Source of the DNA: Baekduia alba | GTDB taxonomy: Bacteria > Actinomycetota > Thermoleophilia > Solirubrobacterales > Solirubrobacteraceae | Assembly: GCF_028416635.1 (NCBI RefSeq) | Contig: NZ_CP114013.1 | Location: 1,302,001 to 1,366,000 of the forward strand | Reading direction: 5' to 3' | DNA length: 64,000 bases | In this document: one piece after another, positions 23,839-32,383 of the stretch | Layout: every line of letters begins with the position of its first letter | Position numbering within the stretch: position 1 is the first letter of the stretch | Program-made: the position numbers and the translations under genes | The notes under the pieces: generated by a model | The model's input: only the letters and a program-made list of their open reading frames with translations | The model's database searches: none | What the model was told of the DNA's origin: nothing

Positions 23839-25005
23839 ATGCCCGAAGCCGTCATCGTCGACGCCGTCCGGACGCCCGTTGGCCGAGCCTTCAAGGGCTC
23901 GCTCGCCTCGCTGCGCCCCGACGAGACCCTCGCGTTCGTGGTCGACCAGCTCCTGGAGCGCAACCCGGACGTCGATCCTGCCTCCGTCGAGGAGCTCATC
24001 GCCGGCTGCGGCCTCCCGCAGGGGCTGCAGGCCAACAACATCGCCCGAATCGCGGTGCTGCTGAGCGGCAAGCTCGGCCAGAACACCAACGGCTCGACGG
24101 TCTCGCGCTACTGCGCGTCCGGCCTCGACGCCATCCGCAACGCCGCCAACGCGGTCGTCGCGGGCCAGGGTGACGTGTACATCGCCGGCGGCGTCGAGTT
24201 CGTCTCGCGCTACAACGCCGCGCAGGAGGCCGCGCACCCCGAGGACCAGAACGAGAACCTCCAGGGCAAGCAGCCCGGCCAGCCCGACGCGTACATCGCG
24301 ATGGGCCTGACCGCCGAGAACGTCGCCGACAAGTACGGCGTCTCGCGCGAGGACCAGGACCGCTACGCCCAGCGCTCGCAGGAGCGCGCGGTCGCGGCCC
24401 AGGAGGCGGGCGTGTTCGACCGCGAGATCGTGCCGGTCACGCTCGCCGACGGCACCGTGGTGAGCAAGGACGACGGCCCCCGCGCCTCGTCGACCTACGA
24501 GAAGCTCGCGACGCTCGAGCCGGCCTTCAAGCCGGGCGGCACCGTGACGGCCGGCAACTCGTGCCCGCTCAACGACGGCGCCGCCGCCGCGCTGATCATG
24601 TCGGCCGAGAAGGCCGCCGAGCTCGGCCTCAAGCCGCGCGCTCGCGTCATCACCGGCGCCACGTGGGGCAACGAGCCCGAGTACATGGGCGTCGCGCCGA
24701 TCGGGGCGATCAAGAAGGCGCTGGACCGCGCCGGCATGAGCGCGTCGGACATCGACATCACCGAGCTCAACGAGGCGTTCGCGGCGCAGGTGCTGCCGAT
24801 CGCGTCGGAGGTCGGGATCGATCTCGACACGCTCAACCCGCACGGCGGCGCGATCGCGCTGGGCCACCCGTTCGGCATGACCGGCGTGCGCATCATGACC
24901 ACGCTGCTCAACGACCTCGAGACGCTCGACAAGCAGATCGGCCTCGAGACCATGTGCGTCGCCCAGGGTCAGGGCGAGGCGCTCATCGTCGAGCGGCTCA
25001 ACTAG
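23839..25005 (+). CDS. Acetyl-CoA C-acyltransferase (thiolase)
   Basis: A 388-residue thiolase. The acyl-accepting Cys92 is in TVSRYCASGLDAIRNA; the second signature AIALGHPFGMTG carries the catalytic His, and CVAQGQGEA the proton-shuttling Cys. It cleaves 3-ketoacyl-CoA (degradative) or condenses acetyl-CoA; FadA-type is most likely. ATG at 23839 follows GAGAGGA. A SRPBCC gene follows 18 bp downstream, and the direct repeats upstream suggest dedicated control. Confidence 0.93.
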   Translation: MPEAVIVDAVRTPVGRAFKGSLASLRPDETLAFVVDQLLERNPDVDPASVEELIAGCGLPQGLQANNIARIAVLLSGKLGQNTNGSTVSRYCASGLDAIRNAANAVVAGQGDVYIAGGVEFVSRYNAAQEAAHPEDQNENLQGKQPGQPDAYIAMGLTAENVADKYGVSREDQDRYAQRSQERAVAAQEAGVFDREIVPVTLADGTVVSKDDGPRASSTYEKLATLEPAFKPGGTVTAGNSCPLNDGAAAALIMSAEKAAELGLKPRARVITGATWGNEPEYMGVAPIGAIKKALDRAGMSASDIDITELNEAFAAQVLPIASEVGIDLDTLNPHGGAIALGHPFGMTGVRIMTTLLNDLETLDKQIGLETMCVAQGQGEALIVERLN

Positions 25006-25023
25006 TCGAAGGAGTCGGCGCTC

Positions 25024-25509
25024 ATGGCCTACAAGCTGCCGCCGGTCGACGACACGTTCTTCACGAGCGCGCCGTTGGTCGTCCCGGCCGTCGTCGACCT
25101 CGACGCGCCGCCCGCCCGCGTGTGGGACGCGCTGGGGTCCGACGCGATGTGGTCATGGGCGCCGATCATCGACCAGGTGGTGTGGCTGACCCCGCGGCCG
25201 CAGACGGTGGGGGCGACCCGCCGTCTGCGGTTGTTGAGGGTCAACACGATCGAGGAGGAGTTCTACCGCTGGGATCCGGACCCGCCCATCCGCCGCGCGA
25301 CCTTCCGCGTCACCCAGCAGACGCGCCCGTTGTTGAACGGGTTGGCCGAGGACTTCCTCCTGGACCCGCTGGACGGCGGGGCCCGGACGCGCCTGACGTG
25401 GACGATGGCCATCGCCCTGCGCGGCGTCCCGGCACCGCCCAAGGCGCTGCTCCCGGCGCTGGTCAAGGGCAACGCCGCGGCCATCGGCGGGATCAGGACG
25501 ATCCTGTAG
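25024..25509 (+). CDS. SRPBCC (START-like) family protein
   Basis: A 161-residue helix-grip protein: VPAVVDLDAPPARVWDALGSDAMWSW at the start of the fold and GGARTRLTWTMAIALRG in the last strands. Such proteins bind hydrophobic ligands or act as polyketide/aromatic cyclases. It follows the thiolase gene with a GAAGGAG site and is likely cotranscribed, suggesting a link to lipid metabolism. Its last 17 bp overlap the 3' end of the convergent efflux gene. Confidence 0.78.
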   Translation: MAYKLPPVDDTFFTSAPLVVPAVVDLDAPPARVWDALGSDAMWSWAPIIDQVVWLTPRPQTVGATRRLRLLRVNTIEEEFYRWDPDPPIRRATFRVTQQTRPLLNGLAEDFLLDPLDGGARTRLTWTMAIALRGVPAPPKALLPALVKGNAAAIGGIRTIL

Positions 25510-26989
25510 CGGTCGCGGGGACGCGCGTGGCGCCCTGCGCCTGCGCGTGGACCTGCGCGATCCGCTGCGGGCTCGGCAGCAGCCACGCGAGCGCGGCCGC
25601 CAGCAGCGTCGTCGCCGCCCCGACGAGGTAGGCGACCTGGAAGCCCTCGACGAGCGCGTGCGCGTCGGCCGGCCCGGCGCCCGCGACGTGCGCGGTGCGC
25701 GAGGACGCGAGCGTCGCCAGGACGGCGAGGCCGAGCGCGCCGCCCATCATCCGCGCGGTGTTCAACACGCCCGAGGCGAGGCCGTGCAGCTCCGCCGGAA
25801 CGCCCGCCGTCGCCGCGCCGATGACCGGCGGGAACGCGACGCCCGCGCCGAACATCACCAGCACGCCGGGCACGGCGACGCCGCCGAGGTAGCCGCTGCC
25901 CTCGTCGGCCAGCGCCAGCAGGACGAAGCCCGCGGCCGACAGCGCCAGCGACGCGCCGATCACGACGCGCGGGTCGCGCCCGCCCAGCCAGCGCGTCGTC
26001 ACCTGGGTCCCGCCGATGATCGCCAGCGTGTGCGGGAGGAACGCGGCGCCGGCCTGCAGCGGCGTGTAGCCGAGCACCTGCTGCATGTACAAAGTCAGGA
26101 AGAACCAGATCGCGAACAGCGCGCCGCCCGAGACGAGCATCACGGCGTTGGCGGCGGCGAGGCCGGGCAGGCGCAGGAGCGACAGCGGCATCAGCGGCTC
26201 GGCGGCGGTGCGCTGGGTCTGGACGAACGCGACGAGCAGGACCGCGGCGACCGCGACCGGGACGAGCGTCTGGGCCGACGTCCAGCCGTGCTGCTCGATC
26301 TGGGTGATGCCGAAGACCAGCGCGCCGAGGCCGACGGTCACGAGCGCCGCGCCGGGCACGTCGAGCCGCGGCCGGCGGTCGTTCAGCGCCGCCTGGTCGG
26401 GGAGGATGCGGAGCGCGGCGACGAGCGTCGCGACGCCGACCGGGACGTTGACGAGCAGCACCCAGCGCCAGGACAGCCACTCGGTCAGCGCGCCGCCGAC
26501 GAGGGCGCCGGTCGCGCCGCCGGCGGCGCCGATCGCCATCCACCAGCCCATCGCCGTCGCGCGCCGCGGCCCTTCGGGGAACGAGGCGAGCAGGATCGTC
26601 AGCGTCGCGGGCGACAGGACGGCGGCGCCGAGGCCCTGCACGATCCGGCCGGTGAGCAGGACGCCCGACGACGCCGCGAGGCCGCCGATCAGGCTGCCGG
26701 CGACGAACAGGCCGAGGCCGCCGACGAACGCCGGTCGCTGCCCGATGACGTCCGCCAGCCGGCCGCCGAGGAGCAGGAAGCCGGCGTAGGCGATGGTGTA
26801 GCCGTTGACGACCCACTGGAGGCCGGCGGAGCTGAGGCCGAGGTCGTCCTGCATCGCGGGAAGCGCGACGTTGACGACCGACACGTCGAGCACGACCAGG
26901 AACTGGCCGAGCAGCAGGAGGGCGAGCAGCGCCCGGGCTTCGCGGGACAGGGGAGGGGAGTGCGTGTGCGTAGCAGGGGAGGAGTCCAT
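25493..26989 (-). CDS. MFS transporter of the DHA2 (EmrB/QacA, 14-TMS) drug efflux family
   Basis: A 498-residue proton-driven exporter with 14 predicted helices. Motif A appears as GGRLADVIGQRPAF after TM2, the family motif in TM1 as QFLVVLDVSVVNVALPAM, and motif C-like glycines in TM5 (GGATGALVGGALTE). It probably exports a hydrophobic drug or lipid. It lies 35 bp downstream of an alpha/beta hydrolase gene on the same strand. ATG at 26989 follows AAGGA. Confidence 0.9.
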   Translation of the reverse strand: MDSSPATHTHSPPLSREARALLALLLLGQFLVVLDVSVVNVALPAMQDDLGLSSAGLQWVVNGYTIAYAGFLLLGGRLADVIGQRPAFVGGLGLFVAGSLIGGLAASSGVLLTGRIVQGLGAAVLSPATLTILLASFPEGPRRATAMGWWMAIGAAGGATGALVGGALTEWLSWRWVLLVNVPVGVATLVAALRILPDQAALNDRRPRLDVPGAALVTVGLGALVFGITQIEQHGWTSAQTLVPVAVAAVLLVAFVQTQRTAAEPLMPLSLLRLPGLAAANAVMLVSGGALFAIWFFLTLYMQQVLGYTPLQAGAAFLPHTLAIIGGTQVTTRWLGGRDPRVVIGASLALSAAGFVLLALADEGSGYLGGVAVPGVLVMFGAGVAFPPVIGAATAGVPAELHGLASGVLNTARMMGGALGLAVLATLASSRTAHVAGAGPADAHALVEGFQVAYLVGAATTLLAAALAWLLPSPQRIAQVHAQAQGATRVPATATGSS

Positions 26990-27024
26990 GGCCGGCCATC
27001 CTTGGGGTTCAAGTGCCCTTGAAG

Positions 27025-27873
27025 TCAAGCGCCAGCGTTCGTCGCCGCACCGAGCAGCCAGTCCAGCGCGACCGGGATCGCGGCGAGGATCGAGACGTGG
27101 CCGTCGCGGGGGCGCAGCCAGAGCTCGGCGGTGGGGACGAGGCCGAGCAGGCGCTGCGCGTGCGCGGCGGGGATGACGCGATCCTCGCCGCCCTGCACGA
27201 GCAGGACCGGCGTCGCGATCGCGCCGAGGTCGAAGCCCCACGGCGCGGCGAACGCGACGTCGTCGTCGATCAGCCCGTCCGGGCCGGCGGCGCCGGCGGC
27301 CAGCGCGTCGTCGCCGAGCGCGGTCCAGGCCGACTGCAGCGCCGCCCAGTCGCGGGCCGTGAACGACTCGGTGTCGAACGTCTCGGTCTCGGCGTGCGCC
27401 GCGCGGGCCGGCCGGCCGTCGAGGGCGGCGCGCAGCCCACCGGGGTCGCGCATGCCGGCGAAGAAGTCGACGGCCGGGTCGTAGGGCGCCGGGCAGGCCA
27501 GGCAGACCGCGCCGCTGACGCGCTCCGGACCCAGCAGCGCCGCGCACGCCAGCGCGTGCGGCCCACCGCCCGACGCCCCCATGACCGCGAATCGCGCGAC
27601 GTCCAGGGCGTCGGCGATCGCGGCGACGTCGGCCGCCGCGCTCGCGACGGTCCGGCCCGGCTGCGGCGTCGACCCTCCGTAGCTCGGGCGCGCGTAGGAG
27701 ATGTGCCGCAGCCCGCGCCGTCGCGCCGCCGCGACCACCGGCGGCAGCGGCGCACCGGTCTGCGGCGAGCCGGTGTGCCAGATCAGCGCCGGCGCGTCGG
27801 GCTCGCCGGGCGCGCTGTCGTAGACCCGCAGGCTGCGGCCGTCGGGGAGCGGGACGTCGTGGGCTTCGGTCAT
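27025..27873 (-). CDS. Alpha/beta hydrolase
   Basis: A 282-residue hydrolase. The nucleophile elbow is GASGGG (Ser101), the acid is in GGEDRVIP, and the catalytic His in RDGHVS near the C-terminus; the oxyanion segment is WHTGSPQTG. The fold is complete with a cap of about 60 residues. Substrate unknown. Upstream partner of the DHA2 exporter. Confidence 0.85.
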   Translation of the reverse strand: MTEAHDVPLPDGRSLRVYDSAPGEPDAPALIWHTGSPQTGAPLPPVVAAARRRGLRHISYARPSYGGSTPQPGRTVASAAADVAAIADALDVARFAVMGASGGGPHALACAALLGPERVSGAVCLACPAPYDPAVDFFAGMRDPGGLRAALDGRPARAAHAETETFDTESFTARDWAALQSAWTALGDDALAAGAAGPDGLIDDDVAFAAPWGFDLGAIATPVLLVQGGEDRVIPAAHAQRLLGLVPTAELWLRPRDGHVSILAAIPVALDWLLGAATNAGA

Positions 27874-27951
27874 GTACCGGTTCAGACGCTAGGCGAGCGC
27901 TCGGGTCATCGGCGGGACGCGCGGGCGGCGCCATCTGCGACGCTCCGTCCC

Positions 27952-28410
27952 ATGCGGCCGTCGCTCTTCGCGTTCGCCGGTGGAGAGCCCGCCTTCCTCG
28001 CGCTCGCCGAGGCGCACCACGCGCGGTGCCTCGCCGATCCCGAGCTCAACCACCCGTTCTCGCATCCGGACCAGCACCCCGAGCACGTCGCGCGGCTCGC
28101 GGCCTACTGGGCGGAGGTGCTCGGCGGGCCGCCGGACTACTCGACGGCGGCGCGCGGCACGCAGTCGCGGCTGCTGCTCATGCACGCCCACAACGGCGAC
28201 ATGGGCGATCTCGGCGAGCGCTTCCTGCGCTGCTTCGACGCGGCGCTGGACGACGCCGGCCTGCCCGAGGATCCCGCGTTCCGGGCCTGCCTGCACGACT
28301 ACATGCGCTGGGCGATCGACGACGTCCTCGTCTACGGGCCCAAGGACGCCGAGGTCCCGCGTGGCGCCGCGATGCCGCGGTGGGGGTGGGACGGGCTGGA
28401 GCGGAGCTAG
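27952..28410 (+). CDS. Truncated hemoglobin (group II-like)
   Basis: A 152-residue globin: FAFAGGEPAFLALAEAHHARCL at helix B, PFSHPDQHPEHVARLAAYWAEVLGGPPDYS in the E region, and the proximal histidine in LLMHAHNGD (His78 or His80). The pattern fits the TrHb2 group, which binds O2/NO and has peroxide or NO-dioxygenase roles. It is alone, ending within a hairpin shared with the convergent M15 gene. Confidence 0.82.
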   Translation: MRPSLFAFAGGEPAFLALAEAHHARCLADPELNHPFSHPDQHPEHVARLAAYWAEVLGGPPDYSTAARGTQSRLLLMHAHNGDMGDLGERFLRCFDAALDDAGLPEDPAFRACLHDYMRWAIDDVLVYGPKDAEVPRGAAMPRWGWDGLERS

Positions 28411-28427
28411 CCCCGCGATGGGCTAGC
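28406..28427. terminator. Bidirectional hairpin holding both convergent stop codons
   Basis: GCTAGCCC (28406-28413) and GGGCTAGC (28420-28427) form a perfect 8-bp stem. The TAG of the globin gene (28408-28410) lies in one arm and the TAG of the minus-strand M15 gene (28425-28423) in the other. There is no T tract; the symmetric shape could serve both transcripts. Confidence 0.6.
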
Positions 28428-29511
28428 CGAGCTGGACGTGATCGGCCTCGGCCGCGCCCGCGAACGGGCGGGTCAGGCCGTAGTGGCGCAGCGTCGCCTC
28501 GGGCACGCTCTCGACGCCCGGCGTGTCGGACGCCTCGCCGCGGGTGTGCGGGTCGTCGGCGAAGCCGCCGACCTCGACCGAGTGCTGCGGCGAGCGGTAG
28601 CCCGACAGGCCGATGAGGTGCAGGTGCAGCGCCTTGCCGAGGACGTCGAGGCGCGCCGCGAGCGCGGGCTCGTTGCCGACCGAGTAGTTGGTGCCCGCCG
28701 CCGGGAAGAAGCCGTAGGCGCCGGCGTGGCCGGCGAACGTCCCTGCGCCGCCGGCGGGCAGGCCGGGGCCGGCGTCGTCGAAGCCCGCGGCCTGGGCCTG
28801 GAGCTTGGCGAGCTGGTCCTCGAGGCCCTTGCGGTGCGCGCGCAGGCTGACGAGCTGCGCCTGCTTCTTCGCGCGCGACTGCTGCACGCCGATCTCCCGG
28901 CCGAGCAGCTCCTCCTTGATCTGGTCGACCTGATCGCGCTCGATCAGCGCCGCGGCCTTGACGCGCTGCTGCTGGGCGACGAGGGCGGAGAGCCGCTTCG
29001 TGGCGGTCGTCACCTCGCTGCGCGCGCGCTTGACCGAGACCGTCGTGGAGGTGTTGCGGTCGGCGACCGCGTGCATGTCGTCAGCGGTCTGGACGAGGTC
29101 GGAGAAGCTGTGGGAGCCGAGGACGACCGAGATGATGTCGGGCCGGTCGACCTCGTACTGCGCGACGAGCTGCTGGCTGAGGACCGACCGGTCGTGGGCG
29201 TAGGCGAGCTTGAGCTTGACCAGCCGGGCGCGCGCGGTCCGCAGCCGCGACTGGAGGCCGTTCAGCTGGACCTGCTCGATGTCGAGGCTCTGCTGGAGGC
29301 CGACGAGCCGCTGGCGGAGGTCGTCGACCCGGACCGCGTAGCGGTGGATCCGCTGCGCGTCGGACCCGATCTGCGACGAGAGCGACCGGTCCTTGCCCTT
29401 GGACGACGAGATCTGGCCCGACAGGTCGGCGGTGGCCGGGGCAGCGGCGAGCAGCGCGACCGAGACGGCCGCGGCGAACACGCGCGCGGAAGGACGAGCA
29501 CGGCCAGGCAT
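28423..29511 (-). CDS. Secreted coiled-coil protein with M15-type D,D-carboxypeptidase domain
   Basis: A 362-residue exported protein. The signal peptide runs to about 28 (ARVFAAAVSVALLAAAPATA-D). Residues 30-240 form long coiled coils, including SVVLGSHSFSDLVQ as in NlpC/CwlO-type cell-wall hydrolases. The C-terminal 100 residues are an M15 peptidase-like fold (LHLIGLSGYRSPQHS, HTRGEASD, final EADHVQL) with the His/Asp/His zinc pattern. It likely trims peptidoglycan. The next upstream gene on the strand is an L,D-transpeptidase, another wall enzyme. Confidence 0.82.
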   Translation of the reverse strand: MPGRARPSARVFAAAVSVALLAAAPATADLSGQISSSKGKDRSLSSQIGSDAQRIHRYAVRVDDLRQRLVGLQQSLDIEQVQLNGLQSRLRTARARLVKLKLAYAHDRSVLSQQLVAQYEVDRPDIISVVLGSHSFSDLVQTADDMHAVADRNTSTTVSVKRARSEVTTATKRLSALVAQQQRVKAAALIERDQVDQIKEELLGREIGVQQSRAKKQAQLVSLRAHRKGLEDQLAKLQAQAAGFDDAGPGLPAGGAGTFAGHAGAYGFFPAAGTNYSVGNEPALAARLDVLGKALHLHLIGLSGYRSPQHSVEVGGFADDPHTRGEASDTPGVESVPEATLRHYGLTRPFAGAAEADHVQLG

Positions 29512-29584
29512 CAGCGGCGCGCAACGCTAACCGGCGCGTGCGCGGATCCTGCGATCTGCCGTGCAGCCACGCCCGGCCGCCGCA

Positions 29585-31213
29585 CTAGTGCTCGATCGTG
29601 ACCAGCGTGCCGATCGGCGTGTACGGCCAGATCTTCTTCGCGGCCGCCTCGGGCAGCTCGACGCAGCCGAGGCTCTGCGGCGTGCCGAACGACGCGCGGT
29701 TGAACTGGTGCAGCGCGTCGCCGCCGTTGAAGTAGGACACCCAGCGGACGCCCGGGTCGTTGTAGTGCGAGCCGTCCGGGTTGGTGCCGCTCATCGTCGT
29801 CGACCGCAGGTGCTCGAACACCGGGAACGTCCCGAGCTCCGTCGGCGCGGCCGGCACGCCGGTGTTGCCCGGCGACGTGAGCACGACGTGGCCGTTGTGC
29901 CACAGCGTCAGCAGCTGCGGCGTGTCGCGGTGCACGTAGACGTAGGAGTAGCCCGTGTCCCGGCGCTTGCCGGCGATCGTGTCGGCCAGCAGCGCCTGCC
30001 AGACCGCCGGCCCGGCGAAGCCGTCGACGGTCAGGTGATGGTTGTCCTGGAACGTCATCAGCGCGCCGCGCAGGATCGTGTTGGGCTGGCCCTCGGACCA
30101 GAGCCGCTTGAGCTCGCGCGGCGTGTTGCCGTAGGTCCAGGAGAACGTCCCGGACGGCGCGTCGACCGCGGCCGCGGCCTGCGCCGCGCGGGTCCGCGCG
30201 ACGTCGGCGCCGTCGGCCGGCGCCCAGGACAGCGGCAGGTACCCGGCCTGGGCGAGCAGCTGCTCCAGGCGCAGCGTCGACGGCGCCGGCACCGTGTAGG
30301 TCAGCTGGCGCGTCGTGCGCGTCGTCGCCCCGGAGACGACCGCGAGGGCCTTGGGCAGCGTGACGTGCACCGTCCCGCCGCCGATCCCGAACCCGGAGCC
30401 CGAGGGGGTGAAGACGAGCGTGTGGTCGTCGGGCTCGGTGAACGTCCCGGACGTCTTGGGCGCGATCTTCGGCCGCTGGCCGTCGAAGACGTCGGCGACC
30501 TTGCCGGCGAACGTCATCCGGATCGTGCCCAGCGGCGAGAGCTTGGCGCCGGGCGCCGGCAGCACGCTCGCGGCGGGCTGGTCGGTCTTCGGGAACCACG
30601 TCACCTTCGTCGCCGGCTGCAGGCGCTCCCAGGTGCGGGCGGCGATCGCGACACTCGTCGTGCCGGCCGCGGCTCGGTCGCCGCCACTCAGGGCGATCGT
30701 CCGCGTCGCGGGCCGCAGCGTGCGGCGCGCGGCGCTCGCCCCGGTGACGACGCCGGCCGCCGCGCCGTCGAGCGCGACGGTGACGGGCGCGCCGTGGGCG
30801 ATGGTCAGCCAGTGCGACGCGACCGCGACCGTCGGTGTCGTGACGACGAGGTGCTCGCTGCGCGTCCGGCCCAGCGCCCAGCCGATCGCGCCCGGCCGGC
30901 GCACGACCGCGTCGAGGCTGATGCGCTCGCCGGGCGTGAGGCGGATCTCCGGCGTCAGCCGGCCGTCGCGCACGTCGAGCGGGACGGCCTTGCCGCTCGG
31001 CGTGGTGGCGCGCACGGACTGCAGGGAGCCGCCGAAGGTCTGGACGTCCAGGCGCGCGAGGGCCGTCCGGTCGCCGCGCAGCGCGACGCCGGCGTGGGCC
31101 AGCCCCGCCCAGGCCAGCCCGGCGAGGCCGAGCACGGGGACGAGCGCGAGCCAGTGCTTGCGCGGCCGCGGGAGCCGCTGCCGTCGAGGTGGTGGTGCCG
31201 TCCGTGTCGCCAC
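29585..31213 (-). CDS. L,D-transpeptidase (YkuD domain), membrane anchored
   Basis: A 542-residue protein with one N-terminal transmembrane helix (WLALVPVLGLAGLAWAGLAHAG), Ig-like regions, a peptidoglycan-binding-like segment (MTFQDNHHLTVDGFAGPAVWQALL) near 380-405, and a C-terminal YkuD domain with catalytic Cys517 in SLGCVELP and His in HYNDPGV region. It forms 3-3 cross-links in peptidoglycan. It is 73 bp upstream of the M15 peptidase gene and divergent from the copper/PKD protein. Confidence 0.9.
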   Translation of the reverse strand: MATRTAPPPRRQRLPRPRKHWLALVPVLGLAGLAWAGLAHAGVALRGDRTALARLDVQTFGGSLQSVRATTPSGKAVPLDVRDGRLTPEIRLTPGERISLDAVVRRPGAIGWALGRTRSEHLVVTTPTVAVASHWLTIAHGAPVTVALDGAAAGVVTGASAARRTLRPATRTIALSGGDRAAAGTTSVAIAARTWERLQPATKVTWFPKTDQPAASVLPAPGAKLSPLGTIRMTFAGKVADVFDGQRPKIAPKTSGTFTEPDDHTLVFTPSGSGFGIGGGTVHVTLPKALAVVSGATTRTTRQLTYTVPAPSTLRLEQLLAQAGYLPLSWAPADGADVARTRAAQAAAAVDAPSGTFSWTYGNTPRELKRLWSEGQPNTILRGALMTFQDNHHLTVDGFAGPAVWQALLADTIAGKRRDTGYSYVYVHRDTPQLLTLWHNGHVVLTSPGNTGVPAAPTELGTFPVFEHLRSTTMSGTNPDGSHYNDPGVRWVSYFNGGDALHQFNRASFGTPQSLGCVELPEAAAKKIWPYTPIGTLVTIEH

Positions 31214-31342
31214 GGGGCGACACGGTAGAGCCGCCGGCCCCGCTCCGGCTCCACTTGCACGATGTGCTGCAGCTTCCTCGCCAGTTCTGCGGGAACGGCG
31301 GAGGTGCGGGAAGGATCCGCGCGGCCCGGTGTCTCACGCTGC

Positions 31343-32374
31343 GTGAGGGCTCTGCGCGCAGCGGCGGCGGTCATCGCGGTCATGGCATCGACGGGCGCGA
31401 GCGCGCGGGCCGCGGACCAGACCATCACGTTCCCGACGGGCGCCGCGGCCGGGGCCTACGCACCGGCCGACGTCCACGTCGACCCCGGCGACGCCGTCAC
31501 GTTCAACGGCGCCTTCGCCAACCATCCGCTGGTCTGGAACGGCGGCGAGTTCGCCACCCAGAACGCCGGCATGACCATGTCGTTCACCTTCGGCGCGCCC
31601 GGCCTGCATCGCTTCCACTGCCAGATCCACGCGTCGATGGTCGGCAGCGTCGACGTCGCCGGCGACCAGCTCGGCACGCCGGACTTCACGTTCGCGCCCG
31701 CCCAGCCGCAGACCGGGCAGCTCGTGACGTTCAGCGCCACCGCGTTCACCGACCCCGACGGGTCGATCGCGCGCTACGAGTGGGACCTCGACGGCGACGG
31801 GACGTTCGAGGCCACCGGCCAGACCGCGACGCACCGCTACGACGCGCCCGGGTCGGTCACCGCGGCGCTGCGCTACGTCGACGATCGCAACGAGACGTCG
31901 TCCGCCACCACGCACGCCTTGACGATCGTGCGCGGCGCGGGCGGTGGGTCCGGTGGGACGGGAGGCGGCGCGCCGATCCAGCCGGGCGCGCCCGGAAGCC
32001 CGTCCTCGCCGGCCGGTGGGACGCAGGGCGCGGGCTCGGGCGACGCGGGGACGAAGGCACCACGCCTTCGCATCGCCGCCCGCGCCCTCGCGTTCCACCA
32101 CAACAAGGCGAGCGTCGCGCTCGCGGCGGTACCGGCCGGCGCCACGCTCACCGCGACGCTCGAGCGCGCCGGCGCCACGCTCGCGACCGGCCGCGTCGCC
32201 ACCGCGCGCGCCGGGACCAAGACCATCACCTTGAAGCTCACGCGCGCGGGGATGCGCGCGCTGAAGCGCGCACACGGACGGGTGCGCGCGACGCTCACGG
32301 TCGTCGCCCACGCCCGCAAGGGCGACGCGGCGACGACCGTGCGCAGGACGCTCAGCGTCTCGCGCCGGCGCTGA
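31343..32374 (+). CDS. Secreted cupredoxin-like protein with PKD domain
   Basis: About 343 residues from GTG 31343, which opens a signal peptide (AAAAVIAVMASTGASARA-AD); the frame is open to 31262 and the true start is unsure. Residues 25-115 are a plastocyanin-like domain with type-1 copper ligands in NHPLVW, FHCQIHASMVG (His, Cys, His, Met). Then a PKD domain (YEWDLDGDGTFEATG), a Gly/Pro-rich linker, and a basic C-terminal beta domain common in Solirubrobacterales exported proteins. It is probably a cell-surface electron carrier or copper-binding protein. Confidence 0.75.
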   Translation: MRALRAAAAVIAVMASTGASARAADQTITFPTGAAAGAYAPADVHVDPGDAVTFNGAFANHPLVWNGGEFATQNAGMTMSFTFGAPGLHRFHCQIHASMVGSVDVAGDQLGTPDFTFAPAQPQTGQLVTFSATAFTDPDGSIARYEWDLDGDGTFEATGQTATHRYDAPGSVTAALRYVDDRNETSSATTHALTIVRGAGGGSGGTGGGAPIQPGAPGSPSSPAGGTQGAGSGDAGTKAPRLRIAARALAFHHNKASVALAAVPAGATLTATLERAGATLATGRVATARAGTKTITLKLTRAGMRALKRAHGRVRATLTVVAHARKGDAATTVRRTLSVSRRR

Positions 32375-32383
32375 CCGGCGGCG

